Below, piece after piece: positions 42,947-52,289 of a DNA stretch of 64,000 nucleotides. This DNA is from Halomonas sp. 1513 (GTDB lineage Bacteria > Pseudomonadota > Gammaproteobacteria > Pseudomonadales > Halomonadaceae): positions 1,240,001 through 1,304,000 of the forward strand of contig CP019326.1 of the NCBI GenBank assembly GCA_001971685.1, written 5' to 3'. The first letter of the stretch is position 1. The number at the start of each line of letters is the position of its first letter. The translations under genes were made by a program, and so were the position numbers. The notes under the pieces are model-generated. The model had not been told where the DNA came from. It searched no databases and was given only the letters and a program-made list of their open reading frames with translations.

Positions 42947-44392
42947 ATGTCACACCAGTCAGCACTGATCGCCGAGGATATCGAGTCCTACCTCAAGGAA
43001 CACGAGAACAAGGACCTGCTGCGCTTCATCACCTGCGGCAGCGTCGACGACGGCAAGTCGACCCTGATCGGGCGGCTGCTGCACGACTCCAAGATGATCT
43101 ACGAGGACCAGCTGGCGGCGATCACCCAGGCCTCCAAGACCAGCGGCACCACCGGCGACGCCGTCGACCTGGCGTTGCTGGTCGACGGCCTGCAGTCGGA
43201 GCGCGAGCAGGGCATCACCATCGATGTCGCCTACCGCTTCTTCTCCACCGACAAGCGCAAGTTCATCATCGCCGACACCCCGGGCCACGAGCAGTACACC
43301 CGCAACATGGCCACCGGTGCCTCCACGGCGAGCCTGGCGGTGATCCTCATCGACGCCCGCTACGGCGTGCAGACCCAGACCCGCCGGCACAGCTTCATCG
43401 CCGACCTGCTGGGCATCCAGCACCTGGTGATCGCGGTCAACAAGATGGACCTGGTCGAGTTCTCCGAGGCGCGCTTCAACGAGATCGTCGCCGACTATCG
43501 CGCCTTTGCCAGCAACCTGCAGGCGCCGGATATCCGCTTCGTGCCGATGTCGGCGCTGGAGGGCGACAACGTCGTCAACCGCAGTGAGCGCATGCCCTGG
43601 TACCGCGACGCCAGCGGCGATGCCGGGCCGGCCATGCTCGAGCTGCTCGAGAGCGTCGAGATCAGCCGCGACCAGAATCTCTCCGACCTGCGCTTCCCGG
43701 TGCAGTACGTCAACCGCCCCAATCTCGACTTTCGCGGCTACTGCGGCACCCTGGCCGCCGGCATCCTGCGCCCCGGACAGCGGATCAAGGCGCTGCCCTC
43801 GGGCAAGACCAGCGCGGTCGAGCGTATCGTGACCTTCGACGGTGACCTCGAGGCGGCCTATCCCGGCCAGGCGATCACCGTGACGCTCGAGGACGAGATC
43901 GATATCTCCCGCGGCGACTGGATCGTCGCCGAGGACGCCGAGGTGCCGCACTCCAACGCCTTCGAGGCGGATATCGTGTGGATGCATGAAGACGCGCTGA
44001 CGCCGGGCAAGCTCTACGACATCAAGCTGGCGACCCGTGACCTGTCCGGTGAGGTGCGCTCGATCGACTACCAGATCGACGTCAACTCCCTCGAACACCG
44101 CGCCGCCGAACGGCTCGAGCTCAACGCCATTGCGCGCTGCCAGCTGGAGCTGACCAGCGCGGTACCGGTCGACGACTACCGCAACAGCCCCGGCACCGGC
44201 AGCTTCATCGTCGTCGACCGGCTGAGCAACGTCACCGTCGGCGCCGGCATGATTCGCGGCACGGCCGAAGCCGGTGTGGCCGGGGTCGGCAAGACCGACT
44301 GGCAGGCCTTCGAGCTGGAGCTCAATGCGCTGGTCCGCAAGCACTTCCCGCACTGGGGTGCCAAGGACCTGCGCGACCTGCTGGGCCGCTGA
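42947..44392 (+). CDS. cysN: Sulfate adenylyltransferase subunit 1 (GTPase)
   Basis: Large GTPase subunit of ATP sulfurylase; GTP hydrolysis drives APS formation by CysD. G1 [20 protein letters not shown]3 [17 protein letters not shown] and G4 NKMDL are intact, followed by EF-Tu-like beta domains ([16 protein letters not shown]). At 481 aa it ends without the APS kinase (CysC) domain fused to CysN in some proteobacteria, and cysC is not adjacent. So APS is either reduced directly or phosphorylated by an enzyme encoded elsewhere. A TAAAGTAA at 42850-42857 upstream is not followed by a sigma-28 -10 element. Confidence 0.95.
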   Translation: MSHQSALIAEDIESYLKEHENKDLLRFITCGSVDDGKSTLIGRLLHDSKMIYEDQLAAITQASKTSGTTGDAVDLALLVDGLQSEREQGITIDVAYRFFSTDKRKFIIADTPGHEQYTRNMATGASTASLAVILIDARYGVQTQTRRHSFIADLLGIQHLVIAVNKMDLVEFSEARFNEIVADYRAFASNLQAPDIRFVPMSALEGDNVVNRSERMPWYRDASGDAGPAMLELLESVEISRDQNLSDLRFPVQYVNRPNLDFRGYCGTLAAGILRPGQRIKALPSGKTSAVERIVTFDGDLEAAYPGQAITVTLEDEIDISRGDWIVAEDAEVPHSNAFEADIVWMHEDALTPGKLYDIKLATRDLSGEVRSIDYQIDVNSLEHRAAERLELNAIARCQLELTSAVPVDDYRNSPGTGSFIVVDRLSNVTVGAGMIRGTAEAGVAGVGKTDWQAFELELNALVRKHFPHWGAKDLRDLLGR

Positions 44393-44439
44393 TCGCCGCT
44401 TGACCTCGGCGCAGGTTGGCGCACACTGGTGACGTCTCT

Positions 44440-44466
44440 CCACCGGGCTGCCTGGCTGCCCGGTGG
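44440..44466 (+). terminator. Strong hairpin after cysN, possible terminator
   Basis: CCACCGGGC (44440-44448) pairs perfectly with GCCCGGTGG (44458-44466) around a nine-base loop. It lies 48 bases after the cysN stop and just before the next gene. No T-run follows, so it could instead be a pause or mRNA-protecting structure. Confidence 0.45.
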
Positions 44467-44498
44467 TACTTGTGCCTATCGGGATACGGAGGTCTCGA

Positions 44499-45605
44499 GT
44501 GAGCCAGCCACCATCGCCAAGGCCGCACTTCGTGCGCCGCCTGCTGCATATCCTGGCCAAGCCGATGAAGCGCGACCGTGGCCGCGGTGGGGTGGTCGTG
44601 CAACCCTATCGGGGCTATGGCTCGCAGCGTGAGGCCTTCATGATGGGCCGAGTGTTTCGCCAGTCGGCGCTGAGTCGCGTGATTCCGCACCATGGCATGC
44701 TGCGCGATGTCGCCGATATCGTACGCCGCATCGAGCGACGCGGCATGGCCGGCGCCGAGGTGGAGGTCCAGCTGGGCGCCAACCGGATGGTGGTGGCCAC
44801 CGACCGCGACGGCTACTTCGACGTCCATCTGCCCCTCAAGACGCCGCTGCCCGAGGGGTTGTCGTGGCACGTGGCCGACCTCAGCGTGAGCCACGCCGGC
44901 GAGTCCGTGCACTGCCGTACCGGGGTCTATGTGGCGCCACCGGGTACCGACCTGCTGGTGATCAGCGATATCGACGACACCGTGATGTACACCGGCGTGG
45001 CCGACAAGCTGCGCATGCTGCATCGGCTGTTCGTCCAGCAGGCCGAGCGGCGTACCGCCTTCCCCGGCGTAGCCAGTCTCTATCAGGCCCTGCACCGCGG
45101 CGCGAGCGGCGAGGCCAAACGCCCGATTCTCTACGTGTCGCGCGGTCCCTGGTGCATCTACGAGATGCTCGAGGCGTTCTTCCAGCTCAATCGTATCCCG
45201 GTGGGGCCGATCCTGTTTCTGCGCGAATGGGGCATCAGCTGGCGGCGGCCCTGGCCGCGGCGCGCCGAGGACCACAAGCACGACCTGATCAGCCGCATGC
45301 TGACGCTGATGAACGATATGCCCTGCGTGCTGATCGGCGACAGCGGCCAGCACGACCCCGAGGTCTATACCCGCATCGTCAAGGAGCACCCCGGCCGCGT
45401 GAAGGCGATCTATATCCGTCGTGTCGATCGCAAGCCTGACCGCGAGCGGGCCATCCAGCGCTTGCGCGACGAAATCGCCGACAGCGACTGTCAGCTCGTG
45501 CTGGCCGCCGACAGCGCCACCATTGCCGCCCACGCCCACCAGCATGGCTTGATCTCCCAGACCGACTTGGTGGAAGTCCGTGAAGCTTCGCGAGCAGATG
45601 GCTGA
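44499..45605 (+). CDS. APP1-type phosphatase (DUF2183) protein
   Basis: Predicted HAD-like phosphatase related to the catalytic domain of yeast APP1 phosphatidate phosphatase. The catalytic DxDxT is clear in LLVISDIDDTVMYTGVADK, followed by YVSRGPWCIYEMLEAFF, HKHDLISRML and VLIGDSGQHDPEVY, all family hallmarks. The N-terminal third (VQPYRGYGSQREAFMMGRVF, then a beta-rich domain) is the usual companion of this family. The start is GTG 44499, with GGAGGT five bases upstream; the frame from 44463 has no ribosome site. 368 aa. Soluble. Lipid phosphatase activity is inferred from the yeast enzyme; the bacterial substrate is not established. Confidence 0.85.
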   Translation: MSQPPSPRPHFVRRLLHILAKPMKRDRGRGGVVVQPYRGYGSQREAFMMGRVFRQSALSRVIPHHGMLRDVADIVRRIERRGMAGAEVEVQLGANRMVVATDRDGYFDVHLPLKTPLPEGLSWHVADLSVSHAGESVHCRTGVYVAPPGTDLLVISDIDDTVMYTGVADKLRMLHRLFVQQAERRTAFPGVASLYQALHRGASGEAKRPILYVSRGPWCIYEMLEAFFQLNRIPVGPILFLREWGISWRRPWPRRAEDHKHDLISRMLTLMNDMPCVLIGDSGQHDPEVYTRIVKEHPGRVKAIYIRRVDRKPDRERAIQRLRDEIADSDCQLVLAADSATIAAHAHQHGLISQTDLVEVREASRADG

Positions 45606-45659
45606 GGGCTGTTGTCATAACCGTCATACTGCAAAGAATCGACGACCACCGAGGCTGCC

Positions 45660-46334
45660 ATGCTTGTCGTAGCACTGGGATTGCTGTTGCTGATCTTCAT
45701 CCTGCCCAACTACTGGGCCAAGTGGGTGTTGAACCGCCACGCCCGGCAGCGCAGCGACTACCCTGGCAGCGGCGGCGAGCTGGCCAGGCACCTGCTCGAG
45801 CGACTGGGCATCGAGGGGGTGGAAGTGGAGGTCACCGAGTATGGCGATCACTACGACCCTGCCGCGCGGCGGGTGCGGCTGTCGCCGGAACACTATGAGG
45901 GGCGCTCGCTGACCGCGGTGACGGTGGCCGCCCATGAGGTGGGGCATGCCATCCAGCACGCCCGCGGCTATACGCCGCTGCTGGCGCGCACGCGGCTGGT
46001 GGGGGTTGCCCAGCAGGCCGAGAAGCTCGGCGCGGTGCTGATGATGGCCGCACCCTTCCTGTTCATCCTCACCCGCCTGCCCGGCGGCATGCTGATCGTG
46101 GTGCTGGCCGCCGTGATCAGCTTCGGCACCGCGGCGCTGGTGCATCTGATCACGCTGCCGGTGGAGTTCGACGCCAGCTTTCAGCGCGCGCTGCCGCTGC
46201 TCAAGCAGTACATCCCACCCTACGACATGCCTGCTGCTCGCCACGTGCTGACCGCCTGCGCCTTCACCTACGTGGCGGCCTCATTGGCCAGCATTCTCAA
46301 TTTGGGCAGATGGCTGGTGATCCTTAGACGCTAG
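45660..46334 (+). CDS. Membrane zinc metallopeptidase (YugP/Zn_peptidase_2 family)
   Basis: Integral-membrane protease candidate. It opens with a membrane helix (MLVVALGLLLLIFILPNYWA) and a conserved start like YugP, then VEVTEYGDHYDPAARRVRLS, and the zinc site AAHEVGHAIQHARGY (HExxH). Three more hydrophobic stretches follow (LMMAAPFLFILTRLPGGM, MLIVVLAAVISFGTAALVHL, CAFTYVAASLASILNLG). 224 aa, the usual size. Likely substrates are unknown. It converges on cmoB, with repeat copy B filling the space between the two stops. Confidence 0.88.
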   Translation: MLVVALGLLLLIFILPNYWAKWVLNRHARQRSDYPGSGGELARHLLERLGIEGVEVEVTEYGDHYDPAARRVRLSPEHYEGRSLTAVTVAAHEVGHAIQHARGYTPLLARTRLVGVAQQAEKLGAVLMMAAPFLFILTRLPGGMLIVVLAAVISFGTAALVHLITLPVEFDASFQRALPLLKQYIPPYDMPAARHVLTACAFTYVAASLASILNLGRWLVILRR

Positions 46335-46370
46335 CCTTCCCTCTCCCACTTTGCTCCCGTACTTGCGTTG

Positions 46371-46570
46371 AGCGAGGGGCGCCGGCGGCAGGCCGACATG
46401 GAGGTTTTGCGCCATGGGTGAGGAGGATTCCTCCGAACGGGCTGGCCATGGATGGCCAGCCCTGGTCCTGCAAGTGAAGCAGGATGCGAGAGCGCAGCAG
46501 GGCGCAAGTAGTGCCCAGGGATGGTTTACAGCGCCTCCTAGTCGGTCTGCCGACGGATCAGCCTCGAGCG
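46371..46570 (+). repeat. Dispersed structured intergenic repeat, copy B (expanded)
   Basis: Ends match copy A: AGCGAGGGGCGCCGG at the left, and CGACGGATCAGCC then GAGCG at the right. The shared GGAGGTTTTGCGCCATGG and GGCGCAAGTAGTGCCCAGGG are interrupted by about 75 extra bases that form their own hairpins: AGGAGGATTCCTCC (46420-46433) and CTGGCCAT-GG-ATGGCCAG (46442-46459). The insertion lies exactly at the tip of the inner hairpin of copy A. It sits between convergent genes (zinc peptidase and cmoB), eight bases from the cmoB stop, so it may serve both as terminator. Confidence 0.85.
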
Positions 46571-46578
46571 ATGCTGTT

Positions 46579-47565
46579 CTACTGCGGCCGGTTGGCGATC
46601 AACACCGCGCGGCGCGGCGCCGGGTAGCCCTCGCGGGTGCGGCTGGGGTCGTCGGGGTCGAGGAAGTCGGCTAGCGACTGAAAGGTCATCCAGTCGGTCG
46701 AGCGCTGCTCGTCGGTGGTGGTGACGACCTCGTCGACCACGCGCACGTTAGTGAAGCCGCAGCGCTCGAGCCACTGGCAGAGGGCCGCGGAGGAGGGCAG
46801 GAAATAGACGTTGGGCATCGCCGCATAGCGCTCGCCGGGCAGCAGCACGGTGGTGGCGTCGCCCTCCACCACCAGGGTCTCCAGCACCAGCTCGCCGCCG
46901 GGGCGCAGGGCCTCCTTCAGCTGTTGCAAGTGCTCCAGCGGGGCGGGCCGATGGTAGAGCACCCCCATCGAAAACAGCGTATCGAAGAACGCCAGGCGTT
47001 CGGGCACCTCCTCGATGCCGACCGGCAAGAAGTGAGTGCGCCCGCCGTCGGCGTCGCCGACGAAGTGACGCAGCGCCTGGAACTGGTAGAAGAAGCGCGG
47101 CGAGGGGTCGATCACCAGCACGAAGGCTGCCCCGGCGCCGGCCATGCGCCAGGCGTGGTAGCCGCTGCCACCGCCGACGTCGAGCACGCGGCGGCCGCGC
47201 AGGTCGGCAAGGTGCGGCACGAGGCGCTGCCACTTCCAGTCCGAGCGCCACTCGGTATCGATGTGAATGCCGCCCAGCCGATAGGGGCCCTTGCGCCACG
47301 GCATCAGCTTGCGCAGCAGGTTCTCGCACTGGCGGCGCTGGCTGTCGCTGAGGGTGAGCTCGACGCTGACCATATCGGCATCCAGCGTCACCTGGCGCGC
47401 CGCGGGCAGCGGCGGAAGCTTGGCGACGGCCTTTTCCCAGGCCGGCAGGTCGCCGTAGCGCTGGCGGTCGAGGCCGCTTGCCAACTGCTCGGGCAGGCGT
47501 GCCAGCCAGGTGTCCAGGCCCTGGTCGACGAAGGCGTGGTAGAGCTCGCGGTGGGGGTGGGGCAT
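46579..47565 (-). CDS. cmoB: tRNA U34 carboxymethyltransferase CmoB
   Basis: Transfers the carboxymethyl group of carboxy-SAM to 5-hydroxyuridine at tRNA wobble position 34, forming cmo5U. Motifs: LMPWRKGPYRLGGIHIDTEW with RSDWKW, SAM-binding VLDVGGGSGYHAWRMAGAGA, FFYQFQALRHF, DTLFSMGVLYHRPAPLEHL and a C-terminal RTREGYPAPRRAVLIANRP. The start is ATG 47565 (MPHPHREL), preceded by GAGAGAG; the frame to 47601 is not needed. 328 aa against 323 in E. coli. It is last in the cmoA-PLD-cmoB operon. Confidence 0.96.
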   Translation of the reverse strand: MPHPHRELYHAFVDQGLDTWLARLPEQLASGLDRQRYGDLPAWEKAVAKLPPLPAARQVTLDADMVSVELTLSDSQRRQCENLLRKLMPWRKGPYRLGGIHIDTEWRSDWKWQRLVPHLADLRGRRVLDVGGGSGYHAWRMAGAGAAFVLVIDPSPRFFYQFQALRHFVGDADGGRTHFLPVGIEEVPERLAFFDTLFSMGVLYHRPAPLEHLQQLKEALRPGGELVLETLVVEGDATTVLLPGERYAAMPNVYFLPSSAALCQWLERCGFTNVRVVDEVVTTTDEQRSTDWMTFQSLADFLDPDDPSRTREGYPAPRRAVLIANRPQ

Positions 47566-47588
47566 GGCTCTCTCAGAATCGCGGATGA

Positions 47589-49019
47589 CTAGAAGGTGCA
47601 CCAGCCGCTGGCTTCCATCAGCCGGTACTTCCAGTAGCGGCGTCGCGAGGCGTCGAGGTATGCCTCCGGGCCGGTACTGTAGTGTTCGCTCGCGGTGTTG
47701 TGCCAGTGGCGTTCGAAGGCCTCGCGGGCCGCTGCAATCAGCGGATCGTCGGCGTTGGCGACCAGCTCGAGATCGGCCTCGAAGTTGAGGTCGTCGAGGC
47801 TGCGTCGGGTGTAGTTGGCCGAGCCCAGCAGCAGCCGCGCCGGGCGCTCGCCGGCGTGGCGCAGCAGCACTTTGCTGTGCGCCTGCTCGCCGTGGGTATC
47901 GCTCCAGCGCAGCTGGATGCCGGCGGCCAGCAGGTCGCTGGCCGCCTGGCGGTTGGGAATGCCGCTGCCCGAGACGCCGAAGGCGTGATGGTTGGGGTCG
48001 AGCAGCACGCGGACCTCAACGCCCCGCGCGACGGCCCGGGCCAGCGCCGCGATCACGCCGCGGTGGGAGAGGTACAGCACCTCGATATCGAGCCGTTCGC
48101 CGGCGTGGGCGTCATCGATGATCGCCAGCAGGGCGCGCTTGATGGCGCCCTCGCTGAGCAGCCGCAGGCGCGGGGTATGGCGACTTGCGTCGGAGTCGGC
48201 GACCGTCGGCTGGGCGTGGTCGATGGTGACGCCGCTGCGAGCGGCGATCTCGCGCTCGGAGGCGAGCAGGTCGAGGGCCACGCCGCCGGAGACGCGCAGT
48301 GCCACGTCTCGGTAGTCGCTGCTGCCGTCGTCGGCGTTGGCCGAGCTGACCATGGCGGTCCAGCGCTCCCCTTCGTCGACCACCAGCGTCTTGCGGTGAT
48401 TGGCGTTGAGGTTGAGCAGTGTGAAGTAGCTGCGCAGGGTGACCTTACCCGGGCCCAGCGGATTGGGCAGCCAGCCGCCGCGGGGCGAGTTGCCCAGCCA
48501 GCGCAGGCCCAGGCGCCACAGCGCAGTCCAACTCGGGTTGGGATCGCGGCCGATGCTTCGCTCGGTCGTCGCCACGCGGATGCCGGCCGCTTCTAGTTGC
48601 CGATGATGGCTCAGCTCGCGCCCACCGTAGACGGCGTTGATGGGGTCGGTGATGACCACCATCTCGACCTCGGGACACGCCCGCTTGCGTGCCAGCAGGG
48701 CATCGCGCAGCGCCACCGATACCTGCCGATGGCAGTCGTGGCGGTCGTCGCTGGGGTCGTTGAACTGGAAGATATCCAGCACCACCAGCTTTTCGGCCTG
48801 GCCGATCAGGCGAAACATCTCGTCGAAGATCTGCTGGCGGCAGTGACGTTGGCCGTCGGCGTCGACAAAGGTCTCGTCGAGCAGCAGCTGTGGGTCGACC
48901 GGTTCACGCCACGGCGCCTCGACGCCGAGACCGGGGGGCAGCGGCTTGCGCGAGTGCCACCAGGCCGTGGCGAGATAGAGCGTCAGCGCGATAGCCGCCA
49001 GCCAGATCCAGGCACTCAT
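47589..49019 (-). CDS. Phospholipase D-like (cardiolipin synthase-type) protein
   Basis: Membrane-associated phosphatidyltransferase or phosphodiesterase candidate. A single N-terminal helix (WIWLAAIALTLYLATAWW) precedes two PLD half-sites: NANHRKTLVVDEG with a downstream SSANADDGSSDYRD, and EQAHSKVLLRHAG followed by LLLGSANYTRRSLDD. These are HxK...N/D forms of the HKD motif. 476 aa, like cardiolipin synthases. It lies between cmoA and cmoB with about 24 bases on each side, an unusual guest between two tRNA-modification genes. Function as cardiolipin synthase versus nuclease or phospholipase is not decided by sequence. Confidence 0.85.
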   Translation of the reverse strand: MSAWIWLAAIALTLYLATAWWHSRKPLPPGLGVEAPWREPVDPQLLLDETFVDADGQRHCRQQIFDEMFRLIGQAEKLVVLDIFQFNDPSDDRHDCHRQVSVALRDALLARKRACPEVEMVVITDPINAVYGGRELSHHRQLEAAGIRVATTERSIGRDPNPSWTALWRLGLRWLGNSPRGGWLPNPLGPGKVTLRSYFTLLNLNANHRKTLVVDEGERWTAMVSSANADDGSSDYRDVALRVSGGVALDLLASEREIAARSGVTIDHAQPTVADSDASRHTPRLRLLSEGAIKRALLAIIDDAHAGERLDIEVLYLSHRGVIAALARAVARGVEVRVLLDPNHHAFGVSGSGIPNRQAASDLLAAGIQLRWSDTHGEQAHSKVLLRHAGERPARLLLGSANYTRRSLDDLNFEADLELVANADDPLIAAAREAFERHWHNTASEHYSTGPEAYLDASRRRYWKYRLMEASGWCTF

Positions 49020-49043
49020 GACATACCTCTCATGGCCAGCTCC

Positions 49044-49784
49044 TCACGGCTTGAAGGCGATCAGCGAGGCGAAGTTGAGGTACTGGAACCACACCTGGCT
49101 GCGTGCGAAGCCGGCGCGGGCCAGGCGTGCCTGGTGAGCGTCGAGGGTGTCGGGGACCAGCACGTTCTCCAGGGCGTTGCGCTTCTGGCTGATCTCCAGG
49201 TCGCTGTAGCCGTTGGCACGCTTGAAGTCGTGGTAACGCTCCACCAGCCAGGCGTTGTCCTGCTCGTCCGCGGCGACGATCTTCTCCGACAGCACCAGCA
49301 CGCCGCCGGGCTCCAGGGCATCATAGAGCGCCTTGATGACGGCGTCGCGATCGCCGGGGGCGAGGAACTGCAGGGTGAAGTTGAGCACCACCATGCCCGA
49401 CGGCCGATAGTCGAGGTGGCGGATATCGCCCTCGACGACCTCGATGCAGTGCTCGGGAGACTCGCTGGCAAAGGTCTCACGGGCACGGTCGACCATTGCC
49501 GGTGACAGGTCGACCCCGGTAAGCCGGAAGGCCTCGGGGGGCAGGCGTCCGGCGAGGGCCAGGCCCACCGCGCCCAGCGAGCAGCCCAGGTCGTAGACGT
49601 GGGCGCCGTGGCGCAGGTGGCGCTCGGCGATCACGCCCAGCATGCCGAGGATCTGGCCGTAGCCCGGCACCGAGCGGCGGATCATGTCGGGAAAACAGGC
49701 CACCACCCGTTCGTCGAAGGAGAAGCGCGCCACCCGATCCAGGGGTGTCGAAAAGATGGCGTCACGGTAAGATGCATCACTCAT
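49044..49784 (-). CDS. cmoA: Carboxy-S-adenosyl-L-methionine synthase CmoA
   Basis: Makes carboxy-SAM from SAM and prephenate, the cofactor used by CmoB. Hallmarks: RDAIFSTPLDRVARFSFDERV, FPDMIRRSVPGYGQILGMLG, YDLGCSLGAVGLALAGRLP, VVLNFTLQFLAPGDRDAVI and SEKIVAADEQDNAWLVERYH. 246 aa against 247 in E. coli. It is the first gene of the minus-strand operon, divergent from pgi. Confidence 0.96.
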   Translation of the reverse strand: MSDASYRDAIFSTPLDRVARFSFDERVVACFPDMIRRSVPGYGQILGMLGVIAERHLRHGAHVYDLGCSLGAVGLALAGRLPPEAFRLTGVDLSPAMVDRARETFASESPEHCIEVVEGDIRHLDYRPSGMVVLNFTLQFLAPGDRDAVIKALYDALEPGGVLVLSEKIVAADEQDNAWLVERYHDFKRANGYSDLEISQKRNALENVLVPDTLDAHQARLARAGFARSQVWFQYLNFASLIAFKP

Positions 49785-49889
49785 GGCGTCGCTGCGGGTC
49801 CGGACAAAGGTTCGAGCATTTTACGCGTCGCGGCGCCAGGCTGCACGAATCCACGGCGCCGTGCGCGGCAACGATCAGGGAGAGAGACG

Positions 49890-51593
49890 ATGAATCAGGA
49901 AGATCGCATCGACCAGGGCGACGCCTGGCAGGCGCTGGAGCGCCACGCCGGGCAGATGCGCGAGGTGCATCTGCGCGAGCTGTTTGCCACTCGGGGGCGC
50001 TTTGCGCGCTTCAGTCGCGAGGCGGCGGGGCTGACCCTGGATCTTTCCAAGCAGCGCTGGAGTGACGAGACCCATGCGCTGCTGCTGGCGCTGGCCCGCG
50101 AGGCCGGGGTGCCCCAAGCCATCACCCGGCTGCTCGATGGCGAGCGCGTCAACCGCTCCGAGGACCGCCCGGCGCTGCACACCGCGCTGCGTCTGCCGGA
50201 GAGCGCGCGTCTCGAGGTCGAGGGCGAAGACCTGGTGCCGGCGGTGCACGCCACCCTGGCGCAGATGCAGCGCATGGTCGATAAGCTGCATGCCGGCCAG
50301 TGGCGCGGCGCCACCGGCAAGGCGATCAGCGACGTGGTCAACCTCGGCGTCGGCGGCTCGGACCTGGGCCCCTTGATGGTCACCCACGCGCTGGCCGACT
50401 ACCACCCCGAGGGCGTGCACGAGGTGCAGGTGCACTTCGCGTCGACCATGGACGGCTCCCAGCTCGCCGACTACCTGACCCGGCTCAACCCCGAGACCAC
50501 GCTGTTCGTGCTGTCGTCGAAGTCGTTCACCACCATCGATACGCTATCCAATGCGCGCACCGCCCGCGACTGGCTCTACGCCCGGCTGGTGTGCAGTCGG
50601 CATGACGCCGGCAACGGCGCGGCGGCCGAGATCGACCGTGCGCTGGTGATGCGCCAGCACTTCATCGGCGTTTCGGCGAGCCCCGACAAGATGAGCGAGT
50701 GGGGCATCGCCGAGGCCAACCAGCTGGAGTTCTGGGAGTGGGTCGGCGGTCGCTACTCGCTGTGGGGGGCCATCGGCCTGCCCATCGCACTGGTGGTGGG
50801 CATGGCCAACTTCCGCGAGCTGCTCGCAGGGGCGCATGCCATGGATCAGCACTTCCGCGAGGCGCCGCTGGAGGACAACCTGCCGGTGCTGCTGGCGCTG
50901 GCGGGGATCTGGAACGTCAATTTCCTGGATATCCGCGCCCACTCGATCCTGCCCTACGACGGCCGCCTGGAGTACTTCGCCGCCTATCTCGAGCAGTTGG
51001 AGATGGAGTCCAACGGCAAGTCGGTGACCGACGACGGCCAGGTCACGCCCTACTCTACCTGTCCGGTACTCTGGGGCCAGTTGGGCCCCAACGCCCAGCA
51101 CGCCTTCTACCAGCTGCTGCACCAGGGCACCCAGCCGGTGGAGTGCGACTTCATCGCACCGATGCGGCGCTACGATCGGGTCGAGGACGACGCCACCCGC
51201 GCCCACCTCAAGGCCCAGCATCGCCTGACCCTGGCCAACTGCTTTGCCCAGTCGCGCCTGCTGATGCTCGGCGACGACGCCATCGACGATGATGGCCCGC
51301 GACCCAGCCACAAGCGCTACCGCGGCAATCAGCCGTCGACCACCCTGCTGCTCGAACGACTGTCGCCGGCGACGCTGGGCGCGCTGATCGCCCTCTACGA
51401 GCACAAGGTCTTCGTCCAGGCGACGATCTGGGGTATCAACCCCTTCGACCAGTGGGGCGTCGAACTCGGCAAGGTGATCGCCGGCGAGACCGAGCAGATC
51501 CTGACCAGCCACGAGGGCCTGGAGCGCATGGACGATTCCAGCCGCGGGCTGATCGAGGCGCTGTGGGCGGCGGAGCGCAAGGCGGGATTGTGA
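49890..51593 (+). CDS. pgi: Glucose-6-phosphate isomerase
   Basis: Interconverts glucose 6-phosphate and fructose 6-phosphate. The active-site segments are intact: NLGVGGSDLGPLMVTHAL, SSKSFTTIDTLSNA, GGRYSLWGAIGLPIAL, the LPYDGRLEYFAAYLEQLEME stretch with SNGKSV, and GQVTPYSTCPVLWGQLGPNA followed by QHAFYQLLHQG. ATG 49890 follows AGGGAG; the frame from 49599 is too long. 567 aa, slightly longer than E. coli (549). It precedes yqiA by 28 bases and might be cotranscribed with yqiA-parE. Confidence 0.96.
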   Translation: MNQEDRIDQGDAWQALERHAGQMREVHLRELFATRGRFARFSREAAGLTLDLSKQRWSDETHALLLALAREAGVPQAITRLLDGERVNRSEDRPALHTALRLPESARLEVEGEDLVPAVHATLAQMQRMVDKLHAGQWRGATGKAISDVVNLGVGGSDLGPLMVTHALADYHPEGVHEVQVHFASTMDGSQLADYLTRLNPETTLFVLSSKSFTTIDTLSNARTARDWLYARLVCSRHDAGNGAAAEIDRALVMRQHFIGVSASPDKMSEWGIAEANQLEFWEWVGGRYSLWGAIGLPIALVVGMANFRELLAGAHAMDQHFREAPLEDNLPVLLALAGIWNVNFLDIRAHSILPYDGRLEYFAAYLEQLEMESNGKSVTDDGQVTPYSTCPVLWGQLGPNAQHAFYQLLHQGTQPVECDFIAPMRRYDRVEDDATRAHLKAQHRLTLANCFAQSRLLMLGDDAIDDDGPRPSHKRYRGNQPSTTLLLERLSPATLGALIALYEHKVFVQATIWGINPFDQWGVELGKVIAGETEQILTSHEGLERMDDSSRGLIEALWAAERKAGL

Positions 51594-51621
51594 TACTGTT
51601 GTTTCGTACAGGAGTTGCGGT

Positions 51622-52242
51622 ATGCTGAGCCCCCCGGCTGCCACATCGGCGGCGAGTGGCGTACTCTACCTGCACGGCTTCAATAGCGGCAGCGCCTCGC
51701 CCAAGGCGCGCCTGGTGGCACGCGGCTGTGAGCGGCTGGACGCCGGACCGCTACCCTGCGCCACGCCGCAGCTGCCGCACCGCCCGGAGTCGGCCCTGGC
51801 GCTCGCCGAGTCGCTGCTCGCGACCCTCGGGCCTCAACCGCTGCTGGTGGGCAGCTCGATGGGCGGCTTTTTGGCCAGCTGCCTGGCCGAGCGCCATGAC
51901 CTGCGCGCGGTGGTGATCAACCCGGCGGTGCGCCCGGCTGGCCTGGTCGAGGGCTGGCTGGGTGAGGCCTTCGTCAACGAATACACCGGTGAGCGCTTCA
52001 CCATCGCGGGCGCGCATCGCGACGAGCTGGCCGAGCTGACCCCGGCACGGCTCGACCCGCGCCGCTACCTGGTGCTGCTGGGCACGGCCGACGAGACCCT
52101 GGACCCCGGCGACGGCGCTGCCGCCTACCGTGGCGCGGCGATGATCCTGCGCCCGGGGGAGGATCACGGCTTCGGCTCCCTGGGCGAGTATCTGCCGGCG
52201 CTGTTTGCCCACGGCGGTCACCGCCTGGCTCCGGGGAAATGA
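51622..52242 (+). CDS. yqiA: YqiA/YcfP-family esterase
   Basis: Small alpha/beta hydrolase with acyl-CoA and p-nitrophenyl esterase activity in characterised relatives. It begins with LYLHGFNSGSASPKA, a YqiA hallmark, has the nucleophile elbow LVGSSMGGFLASCLAE, an Asp in LLGTADETLD and a His in GEDHGFGSL, completing a Ser-Asp-His triad. 206 aa against 193 in E. coli. AGGAG precedes ATG 51622. It is directly before parE as in enterics, while its usual upstream neighbours nudF-yqiB-cpdA are 10 kb away. Confidence 0.88.
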   Translation: MLSPPAATSAASGVLYLHGFNSGSASPKARLVARGCERLDAGPLPCATPQLPHRPESALALAESLLATLGPQPLLVGSSMGGFLASCLAERHDLRAVVINPAVRPAGLVEGWLGEAFVNEYTGERFTIAGAHRDELAELTPARLDPRRYLVLLGTADETLDPGDGAAAYRGAAMILRPGEDHGFGSLGEYLPALFAHGGHRLAPGK

Positions 52243-52289
52243 GCCGATAACGCCTGGACGACGACTCTCACTCATAGCCTGGACGACGC

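Noticed and set aside
46414-46674. 86-codon frame starting in repeat copy B
   Set aside because: It is the translation of the repeat plus antisense cmoB; the good ribosome site belongs to the repeat structure.
52243-52250. Perfect GCCGATAA just before parE
   Set aside because: No TAAA-type element lies 11 bases upstream; it overlaps the yqiA stop region by chance.
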